The notes: generated by a model from the letters alone, not told the origin. 61,689 bases of DNA from a bacterium (GCA_021372585.1 JAJFUD010000025.1:1-61689); one strand, 5' to 3'; positions 53,351-61,689 are shown, counted from the stretch's first letter. Made by a program: numbers and translations.

Positions 53351-54451
53351 TTAGCTCTTAGTACAAAAAGTGGTACCAGTCCCCTGTACCAAAAATTGGG
53401 AGGAAGCGGGATCACCTCGGTTAACCACTACTTTATATCCGATACGGTTGATGCGTTTCTCGATACAATGACGGCACTCTGCAGCTTCCTCTCCAGTGCA
53501 GATTTTATTGTCATAAAGGGCATATTTTTTACGAACCTCCACAGGGGATAGATTTGGCATGACGACATTGGCGCCTGCCAACAAACCGTACTCTCTGCCA
53601 AAGGAGTGGATGGTTCCTAATGCTGTCGTAGCTGGAATAAGTGACATCGGAAGTGTTAAACGCAATACCCCTATCATAAAGACTGTTAAATCCATCGTTC
53701 CGCTGTTTTCATTTGCAAATGGCGTCTCACAATGAGGGATAAAAGGTCCAATACCGACCATTTGAGGATGCAAATCAGCGATAAAAAGCATGTCTTCCGC
53801 TAAATTTTCTGGTGTTTGATACGGAGAGCCCACCATGAAGCCGGTACCAACTTGGTAGCCAATGCTGGCTAAATCCTGAAGACATCGTTTCCGGTTCTTT
53901 AGAGTGAGGGAAGAGGGATGTAGTTTTCCGTAGTGCTCTTCGTTAGCAGTTTCATGACGAAGCAGATAACGGTCTGCGCCAGCTTGGTAATAAGCCAGGT
54001 AACTCTCAAAAGGTTTCTCACCAATCGATAATGTAATGGCACAATCCGGGTAATTTTTTCGTATTGACCGTACAATACTCACGATTCTCTCCTCTGTGAA
54101 AAAGGGATCCTCGCCCCCTTGCAGGACGAAAGATCGAAATCCCAATTGATAGCCTGTTTCACAGCATTGTAAGATTTGTTCTTCAGATAACCGATACCGT
54201 GACACTTTCCGGTTACTACCACGAATCCCGCAATAATAGCAGTCATTTCGGCAATAATTTGTGAATTCAATCAATCCGCGCAGATAAACCGCATCTCCGT
54301 AATATAGTTTGCGAATCGCTCTCGCTCTTTCAAATAGATATGTTGCATCCTGGGGAGTGTGATCCCGAATTAAGGTGACCCAGTCTGCCTTCGACAGGTT
54401 TCGTTGTGTTTCCAATACATCAATCAAAGATTTGATATCTGTTGGTTTCAT
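53351..54451 (-). CDS. hydE: [FeFe]-hydrogenase maturase HydE
   Basis: The 366-residue radical SAM protein has CRNDCYYCGIRG (CX3CX2C), LQGGEDP and HydE-type motifs, plus the optional second cluster Cys in CTGEEAAECRHC. HydE processes the organometallic precursor of the H-cluster. The start overlaps hydF by 4 nt. The last ten residues are encoded by an IR-containing stretch (see repeat at 53371), so the natural end may have been altered. Confidence 0.94.
   Translation of the reverse strand: MKPTDIKSLIDVLETQRNLSKADWVTLIRDHTPQDATYLFERARAIRKLYYGDAVYLRGLIEFTNYCRNDCYYCGIRGSNRKVSRYRLSEEQILQCCETGYQLGFRSFVLQGGEDPFFTEERIVSIVRSIRKNYPDCAITLSIGEKPFESYLAYYQAGADRYLLRHETANEEHYGKLHPSSLTLKNRKRCLQDLASIGYQVGTGFMVGSPYQTPENLAEDMLFIADLHPQMVGIGPFIPHCETPFANENSGTMDLTVFMIGVLRLTLPMSLIPATTALGTIHSFGREYGLLAGANVVMPNLSPVEVRKKYALYDNKICTGEEAAECRHCIEKRINRIGYKVVVNRGDPASSQFLVQGTGTTFCTKS
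53371..53391. repeat. Short palindrome at the end of hydE
   Basis: TGGTAC (53371-53376) and GTACCA (53386-53391) flank CAGTCCCCT. The sequence forms part of the hydE C-terminal codons. It shares the 'AGTCCCC' flavour of the other two palindromes in the window. Confidence 0.35.
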
Positions 54452-55668
54452 ACTGTTACCATACTGCGCTGTAAAGGTTCGATCGCCCGTTCCAGGTGCC
54501 CGTTCATCTCTGCGATGGCAAGACCATAATTGGTGACCGGTATACCTTTTTCATGAATTCTGCTGATTCTGTTGATGACTTCTCGACGATTCAGCATACA
54601 GGAACCGCAGTGGATAACCAATTGGTACTCTTCCAGGTTGGGCGGAATCGTATGCCCAGCGACGATATCAGTCTGAACCTTTCGTTGCAGAAACTGGTTC
54701 AACCATCTGGGAAGCTTGACTCTTCCGATGTCATCTGTGGTGGGATGATGTGAACAAGCTTCCATAATCAGTACTTTGTCGTTTTCTTTCAAGCGACGTA
54801 TCTGCCTGGCTCCCTGGAGAAGTAGATCAAATCCCCCTCTCTGCCTGGCAAAAAGAATCGAGAAGCTTGTCAGAGGAAGGTCCTTGGCGGTGAGTCGGAA
54901 TACAGTTTCAAATGCTTGCGAATCGGTAATCAGGAGAGACGGTTTTCGAGAAAGATAGACATCAAGCATCGGTATTTGATCAGGTGTGATGGTGAGACTC
55001 AATCCACCCAAGTCGATAACTTCTCGGATAACCTGCTGCTGAGGTAATATGATGCGGCCTTTCGGAGCGCTTTTATCGATCGGGATGACCAAAACGATTA
55101 ATTCGCCAGGTCTGACCAATCCTTCAAGCAAAGGCTTTTCAATCCAGTCTCTATCTGGTAAAAGATGCATGAGTTTTTCTTTGAGGGCGTTTCTGATGAA
55201 GTCGTCAGAAGAAATTGAACTCAATTGGATAGAAGAATAGTGTTTTTCTTCAATCTCTTTAAGCAATTCTTGATCCGGTTTATATCTGTCTATCTGATTG
55301 AAAACCACTAAAAAAGGGATCTGTTTCTTTTGGAGTTGAAGAATCCAGTCTTCCTCCGGTTTTCCGTATTGCGAACCATTTACCAAAACCATAGCCACAT
55401 CGATACGATCCAAGATTTGAGAAGTTTTTTCCAAACGTTTGTTACCCAGAACCGTCTCGTCATTGTATCCGGCAGTATCATACAGCACAACAGAGCCAAG
55501 TGGTAAGAGCTCGATCGTTTTTTCGACCGGATCCGTTGTGGTTCCGGGATGTTCGGAAACGATAGAGATGGACTGGTTTGTCAGCCAGTTTATGAACGTA
55601 GATTTACCCACATTGGTTCTTCCGAAAATCCCGATATGCCAACGCATGCTTTTCACATTGGTAGTCAT
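54448..55668 (-). CDS. hydF: [FeFe]-hydrogenase maturation GTPase HydF
   Basis: The 406-residue protein has a GTPase domain (GRTNVGKSTFINWLTN, DTAGYND, FNQIDR), a dimerisation region and the C-terminal cluster motif with CSHH and HCGSC. HydF is the scaffold that carries the diiron subcluster to the hydrogenase. It starts 13 nt after hydG. Confidence 0.94.
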   Translation of the reverse strand: MTTNVKSMRWHIGIFGRTNVGKSTFINWLTNQSISIVSEHPGTTTDPVEKTIELLPLGSVVLYDTAGYNDETVLGNKRLEKTSQILDRIDVAMVLVNGSQYGKPEEDWILQLQKKQIPFLVVFNQIDRYKPDQELLKEIEEKHYSSIQLSSISSDDFIRNALKEKLMHLLPDRDWIEKPLLEGLVRPGELIVLVIPIDKSAPKGRIILPQQQVIREVIDLGGLSLTITPDQIPMLDVYLSRKPSLLITDSQAFETVFRLTAKDLPLTSFSILFARQRGGFDLLLQGARQIRRLKENDKVLIMEACSHHPTTDDIGRVKLPRWLNQFLQRKVQTDIVAGHTIPPNLEEYQLVIHCGSCMLNRREVINRISRIHEKGIPVTNYGLAIAEMNGHLERAIEPLQRSMVTV

Positions 55669-55681
55669 TCATGTTTCCTTT

Positions 55682-57148
55682 CTAAATATACAAATCACGT
55701 TCACCCTGGTGAATCCTGTTATAATATTCCATAGTTTTTTCCACCAATTGAGCAGGCATTTCTCGTTTAATCTCACCAATTTCTTGCTGGATCACGCTTT
55801 CTCCAATTCGTTTGGTTTCAGGAGAAGCAAAATCATCCAGCCATTCTCGGTAAGTCAGAACCGCATTCAGTTTACAAAAGCAGGATTCCTTACCGCTCTT
55901 TAATAAACTCATGATCTTATCACCAGTTCTGCCACAACGGTATCCTGCCGTACAGAAGGAGGTGATGTATCCAGATTCGCCTAATTCCCGGATGACTGCA
56001 TCCAGAGAGCGGGTATCACCCAGTTCGAATTGCTGCGCATCTGCATTTTGGGCTGCTTGTTTTTGATATCCCCCAATCTCAATGCAGGTTGAAGCATCTC
56101 GCTGGGTAACGATGGGGTACAGGCTTTTAATCATCGCTGGATGCTCTCTCGCTGTAATGATCATACCGGTATAAGGAATGGCCAATCTGGTTAAAATTAC
56201 AATCTTTTTAAAATCTGCATCAGATACTTGATAGGGACTCTGGGTGGAAATTGGCGCTTCCGCTGCATACTCCATTCTTGGGAAAGAAACGGTGTGAGGA
56301 CCGATGCCGAAACGGCATTCCAGCTCATGTGCATGGGAAAGTAGGCCCATTAATTCAAAATGCCAGTCGTACAAACCGAATAAAGCCCCGATGCCAACAT
56401 CGTCGATTCCCGCTTCCATAGCTCGGTGCATCGCGAATAATCGCCAGTTATAAAAACCTTTGATCGTGTTTTCAGGATGCATCAATCGATACGTTGCCTG
56501 GTGGTAAGTTTCCTGGAAAACTTGAAAAGTTCCGATGCCTCCAACGTTTAGTCGTTTCAAATCTTCTACCGTCATAGGAGCAGCGTTGATGTTGACTCGT
56601 CGAATCATCCCTTTCCCTTGGTTGGTTCTCACACTATACACGGTTTTCATGGATTCAAGTATGTAATCAATATCACTGGAAGGGTGCTCTCCGAAAACCA
56701 TGATAAGGCGCTTGTGACCGATGTTACCTGCTAATACATCAGTTTCATTGCGAATCTCATCTTGCGTCAACTGTTTTCTGGCTAATTGATGATTGTCTCT
56801 CCGAAAACCGCAATAAAGGCAGTTATTTATGCAATAACTACTGCAATACAAAGGGGCGAACATCACGACACGGTTGTCATACACTTTCTTTTTAATAACG
56901 GCAGCTGTATGGAACATCTCTTCCCATTTTTCCGGGTCTTGAATTTTCATCAAGGAAGCTAATTCAGGAAGGGACAGAGCCTGAATGGCTAAGGACTTTT
57001 GAAGAATGTCATGAAATGCGTTTTCGTTGGGAGCCTTCGCAGTCTGTAAAATCTGCTCAATTCCCTCATCGGAAAGAAACGGATGAAGCTTTTCTTCTTC
57101 GCTGGCTACATACTCACGTTGTTGGCTTTTGGTCACTGTCTGAATCAA
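55682..57148 (-). CDS. hydG: [FeFe]-hydrogenase maturase HydG with variant auxiliary-cluster motif
   Basis: HydG is a radical SAM tyrosine lyase that makes the Fe(CO)(CN) synthon. The SAM cluster motif is CINNCLYC. The auxiliary cluster, normally CTxCYR with a third Cys 22 residues later, reads CTAGYRCGRTG: codon 55945-55943 is Gly and a Cys lies three residues later (55936-55934); the third Cys is in CFC. A TTG at 57148 is favoured because GGGAGG ends six bases upstream; an ATG at 57172 is the alternative, and either overlaps the regulator gene. Confidence 0.93.
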   Translation of the reverse strand: MIQTVTKSQQREYVASEEEKLHPFLSDEGIEQILQTAKAPNENAFHDILQKSLAIQALSLPELASLMKIQDPEKWEEMFHTAAVIKKKVYDNRVVMFAPLYCSSYCINNCLYCGFRRDNHQLARKQLTQDEIRNETDVLAGNIGHKRLIMVFGEHPSSDIDYILESMKTVYSVRTNQGKGMIRRVNINAAPMTVEDLKRLNVGGIGTFQVFQETYHQATYRLMHPENTIKGFYNWRLFAMHRAMEAGIDDVGIGALFGLYDWHFELMGLLSHAHELECRFGIGPHTVSFPRMEYAAEAPISTQSPYQVSDADFKKIVILTRLAIPYTGMIITAREHPAMIKSLYPIVTQRDASTCIEIGGYQKQAAQNADAQQFELGDTRSLDAVIRELGESGYITSFCTAGYRCGRTGDKIMSLLKSGKESCFCKLNAVLTYREWLDDFASPETKRIGESVIQQEIGEIKREMPAQLVEKTMEYYNRIHQGERDLYI

Positions 57149-57449
57149 GATTGTCCTCCCATTTGCTGACATGCGATTTTACGCTGACATGGGGAACCAT
57201 TCCGAGTTTACCGGTTAAAGCGCCAATTTGGTCGATGGAACCTTCCACAATCACCGAAATAATGAAAATATGACGGGATTGATGGGGGATGCCCATTCGA
57301 CCGATGACGATCTCTCCATAATCGGACAGCAACTCATTAATTTTCTGAGCAGAATGTTGACGGTCATAGATGATAATGGAAATAACGCCAATTCGTTTCC
57401 TTGGGTTTTCCGTTGGATCGCCGACCTTGTCTTTCTCTTTCTCAGCCAT
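57114..57449 (-). CDS. TM1266-type hydrogenase system regulator
   Basis: The 111-residue protein has an ACT-like/iron-only hydrogenase regulator domain (IGVISIIIYDRQHSAQKINE, IVEGSIDQIGALTGKLG, VKSHVSK). It is the usual first gene of hyd clusters. GGGAAGGAA precedes the ATG. Its end contains the ribosome site of hydG. The 276 nt upstream of it (to 57725) show no gene; a promoter is expected there but none is clear. Confidence 0.9.
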   Translation of the reverse strand: MAEKEKDKVGDPTENPRKRIGVISIIIYDRQHSAQKINELLSDYGEIVIGRMGIPHQSRHIFIISVIVEGSIDQIGALTGKLGMVPHVSVKSHVSKWEDNLDSDSDQKPTT

Positions 57450-57725
57450 TTCCTTCCCTTGTCTTCAGGCGTACCCTCGCCGCAGGTTTAATTTACTTCA
57501 ACAGATCATATCTCAGTATACAAAAAAAGTTCCAAATGGAAACAATGTTCTCTCTTGTTATTTCCATTTCCATAGTGTTCCCTGAATTTTAAAATTTCTT
57601 ATTATACGAAAATTGGCTCTCATTCGCGTTATTTCTTAATCATACAGTCGAGTCCCTTTTAATTCGAACAACGTAAACAGACATCAGGCAATCAATCGGT
57701 GAATTCAAAATTGGAAACAAAATAT

Positions 57726-59342
57726 CTACTGCTTTTTCAAAACGAGGATTGCGCCTCCTCTGGAACCACCACGATTATGTTCTTGAGGCGTGAAAGAAAC
57801 TACAATATAATCATGATTTTCGAAAAAGTACGGTTCATTGATATTTTGTGTTATATAATAATTTTCTGATTCTTGTTTTGAAAGATAAGGTTGATAGGAA
57901 CCAGCTTGGGAGGTAAATGATAATAAGCCAGATGGAAAGAGTATATTGGTTCTATCCTGATTATTACACATTTTATATTCAATCGAAAAATCAACTGGGA
58001 TCTGGTTCAAACCAATCGGAATAGTCAGCGCAGTATATTGAGCAGGATCGATGATCAATATAAATCCTTTGTTCTCTTTTTCATAGAAAAGATAAAAATG
58101 AGCATTCTGTTCAAATACTGCTTTCAGGTTCAAATCTGAAAATGACTGATTCCATAATTCCTTACCGTTTTGCTGATTATAAATACTAATGGTGCTTATA
58201 TTCTCATTCTCCCGAATATAAAATAGTTTGTCATTAGCTTGGTACAAATACGGGTATTTCTTGATGTAGTTCTTTTTATGAGATTTCATAAAATAGCTAT
58301 CTCCAGTGATTGATTCTTTCATATTCCACTGAACAGAATTATCGATCAGGCTTTTATAGCCTGTGTTGGAAAGATATCTGTCATTGTCATAGAGTAAAAC
58401 ATCACTATTCAGAATATTGACTAATCTTCCATCCAATGAGAGAGTGATAGTTTTTCCAATCCTATCTTCTGCTATCTCTTTTGGAGCTTTGGATTGATCG
58501 ATAAAGGAGGTAAAATCTACTACAATTCCGTTTGAGAATACATGATTAATATGGAAGGATTGAGAAGCTTTACTCGATTCATCCCAAGTCGGATCATTCG
58601 CTATCAGATAAGGGAAAGTTGAGTTCAGATCATAAGTCCACATTATTTTTCCTGTCTTTTTCTCAATGCAATAGCATTTAAATATGTCCTCAAAAGCTAT
58701 AAAAATATGTTGATCGTTTTGCAGCATTTTGTTATCAATATAAGTACTATACTTCTCAGTTTTTCGAAACAGCTTTGTCTTCCAAATGATCTGTAATGTA
58801 TCTGCATTTTTGCAAATGATGCTTTCTCCATCAGGGTTTGATTCAGCAAAGAAATACTTATTTTGATCAGCTAATATCCATTCACCTGGTATGTTCAACG
58901 GAGCTGTTATGCTAAGATTCTTGAAAAAATCTTGATGAATGGTCTCTTTATGAGTTGCTAAGTCCAATTGGACTAGATTTTCATCCACACAATACTCAAA
59001 TTGATTATTTCTGATCTGGAGGGGAACAAAAAAATATCCTCCCTGTTCAGGATTCTTAAAATCATATTCCTCTGAATTTAGGAATTTTTTATAGGTTATA
59101 TCAAGATCAGGACTTGAAAATGGCATATCAATTTCAATTGGCGGTTGCGTTTCTTCAACATGAATTTCTTCTTTAAGATCTTTTTTATTCAACAGGATGT
59201 CAACAATGGGTGCTTGTGGCTCTTTGGATATTTCAGAATTCTCTTGATTGAGCATTTTATTTGTTTTCTGACAATTTGACAGGCAAACCATACAGCATAA
59301 GAAAAGAGGCAACACCTTTTTTGTAGGAGTGAATCTATTCAT
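57726..59342 (-). CDS. PQQ-like propeller lipoprotein
   Basis: The 538-residue protein has a lipoprotein signal ending LSNC and several PQQ/BamB-like repeats ending in W-strands (DTLQIIWKTKLF, CIEKKTGKIMWTYDL, NQQNGKELWNQSFSD). A C-terminal Gly/Arg segment (NRGGSRGGAILVLKK) closes the last blade. No catalytic residues of a PQQ dehydrogenase are evident. Function is unknown; surface scaffolding is likely. Confidence 0.8.
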   Translation of the reverse strand: MNRFTPTKKVLPLFLCCMVCLSNCQKTNKMLNQENSEISKEPQAPIVDILLNKKDLKEEIHVEETQPPIEIDMPFSSPDLDITYKKFLNSEEYDFKNPEQGGYFFVPLQIRNNQFEYCVDENLVQLDLATHKETIHQDFFKNLSITAPLNIPGEWILADQNKYFFAESNPDGESIICKNADTLQIIWKTKLFRKTEKYSTYIDNKMLQNDQHIFIAFEDIFKCYCIEKKTGKIMWTYDLNSTFPYLIANDPTWDESSKASQSFHINHVFSNGIVVDFTSFIDQSKAPKEIAEDRIGKTITLSLDGRLVNILNSDVLLYDNDRYLSNTGYKSLIDNSVQWNMKESITGDSYFMKSHKKNYIKKYPYLYQANDKLFYIRENENISTISIYNQQNGKELWNQSFSDLNLKAVFEQNAHFYLFYEKENKGFILIIDPAQYTALTIPIGLNQIPVDFSIEYKMCNNQDRTNILFPSGLLSFTSQAGSYQPYLSKQESENYYITQNINEPYFFENHDYIVVSFTPQEHNRGGSRGGAILVLKKQ

Positions 59343-59365
59343 TTACTCTCCCCTTCCTTTTACTT

Positions 59366-59977
59366 TTATATCCACCTAACACCTACAAAAGCGTGATTAT
59401 AAGCTTGAGTGATTTCCTGGCGGCGGAAGCAGTTGACGGTGTGGTCATTAACCAGTCCGGTGGCTTGCATATGAGCGTAGACAATGGTGGACCCCAGGAA
59501 ACTAAAACCACGCTGTTTCAGATCTTTGCTTAGAATATCTGATTCGGGGCTCGTAACAAGATAATCGGCTGAAGTTCTGATTTCATGCACAATCGGGTGA
59601 CCATCGACAAATCGCCAGATGTAGTGAGAGAAAGTGCCGAATTCCTCCTGAATTTTCAGAAATCGTTGGGCATTGTTGACTGCAGAGTCTATTTTTAACC
59701 GATTGCGAATAATCCCGACATCTTGTAACAATTGTTCCTTTTTTGTTTGATCGTATCGGGCTACTTTAACAGGATCGAAACCATCAAAGGCTATCCGGTA
59801 ACCCTCTCTTCTTTTTAGGATAGTGGACCAGCTTAAGCCTGCCTGGGCAGATTCCAGGACGAGGAATTCGAAGATCAGACGGTCGTCATACACAGGTACA
59901 CCCCATTCCAAGTCATGGTAATCGGTATATTGAGTACTGGTTCCCGTTGCCCAGGGGCACCGGATTAACTCTTTCAT
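59366..59977 (-). CDS. tag: DNA-3-methyladenine glycosylase I
   Basis: The 203-residue Tag has RCPWA, YHDLEWGVP, LSWSTILKRREGYRIAF and NDHTVNCFRR. Cys and His of the first and last motifs form the zinc site that snaps the ends together. It excises 3-methyladenine from DNA. GGGGAGA before the ATG at 59977 sets the start. Its upstream 30 nt abut the transposase gene. Confidence 0.93.
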   Translation of the reverse strand: MKELIRCPWATGTSTQYTDYHDLEWGVPVYDDRLIFEFLVLESAQAGLSWSTILKRREGYRIAFDGFDPVKVARYDQTKKEQLLQDVGIIRNRLKIDSAVNNAQRFLKIQEEFGTFSHYIWRFVDGHPIVHEIRTSADYLVTSPESDILSKDLKQRGFSFLGSTIVYAHMQATGLVNDHTVNCFRRQEITQAYNHAFVGVRWI

Positions 59978-60007
59978 TCTCTCCCCTGTTTTTCCGTAAT
60001 ACTTCAT

Positions 60008-61336
60008 TTAAAAATCTACTCCAAAAGTCTTCGAGGATTCATCTAAAGATAATCTAGTTGAAACCTTTTTAGATAGTGTATCTTGAGTATGGATCTGGTC
60101 AAGCTCTTTCTTCTTCCGAATTTCATTCAGTTTGTTCTTCAGACGGCACACCTCTTCGTTTAATTGAAAGGGATCTAAGCTTTCATAGATTTGCTGACAA
60201 CGCTGTTTGTTTTCAAGAGGAATATGTGGATTTTCCATCACCCGTTCATAGGGTGTTCTGGGGCTATCCCAGCGTTTCATCACTTTCGCCCCTATCCTGA
60301 TCTTTTCTTGAAGCTGCATGACCGGTTGAAAATAGTTGGTATAGAGACGCAGTACCTGATACAGGGCATTGATGCATTGAACCTCTGCAAGAGTATCGTA
60401 CCTAGCATACCCTACATAACTACGTACGATAGACCAGTTTTTCTGCTCAATGTAGCAGGAGTCATTCTTGAAGCTTTTCCGATTTCGGGTGAAGGTAAGT
60501 TCTTCTTGCTGACAATACCGATACAGATGATCATTGATGAATTCCGAACCATTATCCGAATGTAAACCGAATATAGAGAAAGGGAAGCGCTTTCTTCCCT
60601 GAACGATCCCTTCATGAACAAACAACTGTGATTTATACAGAAAAGATACCGTCTCTGTCCATTGGGTGGAGACATCGCACATATTCAGACTGAAAGCAAA
60701 ACAACCCCTGGAATCTCCGCCTTCATGTCCTACGAGATCCATTTGGAGATAGCCTGGTAAGGTTTTATCCCACATAGCAAAGGTTTTCTCTTCAATCTCC
60801 TGCTTCAGTAATGATCCGGGACGTGTATGAGATATTCCCTTGATATGGTATCGCTTTCGCTCCTTCTGAAGATACCGGTATATAGTGGATACGCTCATTG
60901 TCTGGAGCTGCTTTTCTATTTCCTTCGTCCAAGGAGGCAATCCTTGCTCTTCCCATTCCTGCTTATGGTTTTCCTCAAACTGACAGCGTTTTTCTATTAA
61001 TTTGGGGATGATGCCGCGCAGGTGTTTATCACAGCAATAGTGCATCACTTTCCAGAAATATCTGAGCCAGGTAAAACTTACCTGGCTGTACAGGGAAATC
61101 CGTTTACGGATACTCTTTTTTCGTATATCTGCCTGAAGCGTTACTCTTCCACCTGGTATACGTATGACTTGCCGATTCATTGATAGACAATGTGCCAGGT
61201 AGGAACGATTCATAGCCAATACTTTTGAAGCATGATTTAGAATCATTGTCTTCTCTTTTTTGCTTGCCTTTTGATACTGAGATGCCATAATATGGATGTA
61301 GTTTTGACGTTCATGTAACATAAAGTTCACTAACAT
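60008..61336 (-). CDS. DDE integrase-core transposase
   Basis: The 442-residue transposase has an N-terminal HTH region, then an rve-type catalytic core with Asp200 (MDLVGHEGG), Asp261 (HSDNGSEF) and Glu297 (CYIEQKNW), the last two with 35 residues between them as in DD(35)E enzymes. The C-terminus is Lys-rich. It matches the family usually called simply 'integrase catalytic domain-containing protein'. AGGAGG lies before ATG 61336; GTG at 61330 has better spacing. Catalytic residues are intact, so it may be active. I could not find convincing terminal inverted repeats. Confidence 0.85.
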   Translation of the reverse strand: MLVNFMLHERQNYIHIMASQYQKASKKEKTMILNHASKVLAMNRSYLAHCLSMNRQVIRIPGGRVTLQADIRKKSIRKRISLYSQVSFTWLRYFWKVMHYCCDKHLRGIIPKLIEKRCQFEENHKQEWEEQGLPPWTKEIEKQLQTMSVSTIYRYLQKERKRYHIKGISHTRPGSLLKQEIEEKTFAMWDKTLPGYLQMDLVGHEGGDSRGCFAFSLNMCDVSTQWTETVSFLYKSQLFVHEGIVQGRKRFPFSIFGLHSDNGSEFINDHLYRYCQQEELTFTRNRKSFKNDSCYIEQKNWSIVRSYVGYARYDTLAEVQCINALYQVLRLYTNYFQPVMQLQEKIRIGAKVMKRWDSPRTPYERVMENPHIPLENKQRCQQIYESLDPFQLNEEVCRLKNKLNEIRKKKELDQIHTQDTLSKKVSTRLSLDESSKTFGVDF

Positions 61337-61370
61337 GTCCTCCTAGCCTTTGCGTTGGTCTTAGGAGGAC
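61337..61370 (-). promoter_or_regulatory. Hairpin that hides the transposase ribosome site
   Basis: GTCCTCCTA (61337-61345) and TAGGAGGAC (61362-61370) are perfect 9-bp inverted repeats with a 16-nt loop. On the transposase transcript the arm next to the ATG is the ribosome site, so the hairpin would block translation of read-through RNA. Confidence 0.55.
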
Positions 61371-61589
61371 ACTGTATTGGTTTCTCCTTTCTTTTTCAAC
61401 TAGTTGAACTAGATTTTTCTCAGGAGAACCATCGAAGTGATTTCGAATAGATTTTAGATGAAGCAATGCGTGATCTTGACAGAAATCGACCAGGGTAATA
61501 TAGTAAAGGTACAGGATTTTTGAAAATGATAAGTGGTCGACATGGACCAGTACACTGTACCCCAAGAGCTGGATGAAACAACCACCTAT
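61371..61589. other. Non-coding stretch between two insertion sequences
   Basis: No convincing gene is seen. An 84-codon minus-strand frame overlaps the transposase start and has no family resemblance. A short palindrome GTACACTGTAC lies near 61552-61562. The stretch probably holds an end of one or both insertion sequences. Confidence 0.4.
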
Positions 61590-61688
61590 TTAAAGTGATT
61601 TGTTTTCTCCTTTCTCTGAAATAGATAATAATCCACTTTTAGATTTATACAAGGATAAGGGGGTTTGATAACCTAAAGAAGAGTGTAA
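61590..61688 (-). CDS. IS3-like transposase (orfB) C-terminus, partial
   Basis: The frame enters from beyond the window and ends at TAA 61592-61590. Its 32 codons read LHSSLGYQTPLSLYK and a short basic tail. The H-S-S-L-G-Y-x-T-P signature is the typical end of IS3-family orfB/integrase proteins. Confidence 0.7.
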   Translation of the reverse strand, partial: LHSSLGYQTPLSLYKSKSGLLSISEKGENKSL

Positions 61689-61689
61689 G

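Noticed and set aside
60008-61370. Exact insertion-sequence boundaries with terminal inverted repeats
   Set aside because: No matching end pair was found. The only clear inverted repeat is the ribosome-site hairpin.
61311-61565. 84-codon minus-strand frame before the transposase
   Set aside because: It overlaps the transposase start and hairpin, and shows no family resemblance or ribosome site.
1-61689. CRISPR arrays, tRNA and rRNA genes
   Set aside because: No regularly spaced direct repeats, cloverleaf T-arm sequences or rRNA signatures were noticed on either strand by eye.

Overview
The window looks like the chromosome of a strictly anaerobic, low-to-moderate GC bacterium with an S-layer. 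It has maturation genes for [FeFe]-hydrogenase, a tungsten-type aldehyde ferredoxin oxidoreductase with its tungstate transporter and pterin-cofactor genes, proteins carrying S-layer homology (SLH) domains, several secreted proteins with 'copper amine oxidase N-terminal-like' (CuAO-N) domains, and many lipoproteins with SPase II signals. This mix is common in Clostridia-like Firmicutes and some deep-branching anaerobes. The sequence alone does not fix the phylum. No rRNA, tRNA or CRISPR array was seen.

Layout. (1) 1-10.1 kb is an extracytoplasmic redox island: two very large secreted beta-propeller proteins with an embedded WCxNC thioredoxin-like domain flank a CcdA-type electron conduit and two thioredoxin-like lipoproteins, with decayed remnants of a third thioredoxin and of an arsenite-type permease. 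(2) 10.3-12.0 kb is a five-gene cytoplasmic sulfur-relay cassette (DsrE2, TusA, DsrE/F/H-like). (3) 12.0-16.2 kb holds a VOC protein, MscL, a copper chaperone, a ZIP transporter and a copper ATPase. (4) 16.2-21.6 kb is a tungsten unit: SLH-anchored TupA, TupB, TupC and an AOR-family enzyme, behind a good promoter and a structured leader that may be a riboswitch. (5) 21.6-24.5 kb holds a SecD-head lipoprotein, an HAD phosphatase, a PH-like membrane protein and an unknown protein. (6) 24.5-32.3 kb is a tightly overlapping molybdopterin/tungstopterin operon (mobB, moaA, moaC, moeA, mogA, moaD, moaE, moeB-like) ending in a heavy-metal ATPase, with an OsmC protein upstream. (7) 32.4-46.4 kb is cell-surface and signalling: a GH16-like enzyme, a glycosyltransferase with a HEAT partner, a two-component system coupled to a Cys-rich membrane-anchored protein, a small ferritin-like protein, an SLH solute-binding lipoprotein, a large subtilase and a HemN-like radical SAM protein. 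(8) 46.5-53.4 kb holds an Xre regulator and partner, signal peptidase I, a frameshifted propeller/CuAO-N protein, a DUF134 regulator with a NifX/NifB-like protein, and a CuAO-N/rhodanese fusion. (9) 53.4-57.4 kb is the hydrogenase maturation operon (regulator, HydG, HydF, HydE); no hydrogenase structural gene is in view. (10) 57.7 kb to the end holds a PQQ-like propeller lipoprotein, 3-methyladenine glycosylase I, a DDE insertion sequence and the tail of a second, IS3-like transposase.

How the parts fit: tungstate import, pterin synthesis and the AOR enzyme form one supply chain. HydEFG build the hydrogenase H-cluster. CcdA could pass cytosolic reducing power to the exported thioredoxins and to the WCxNC domains of the giant propeller proteins. 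The least described elements are these propeller-thioredoxin-CuAO chimeras, the tungsten-unit leader RNA, a HydG with a rearranged auxiliary-cluster motif, and the Cys-rich partner of the two-component system.
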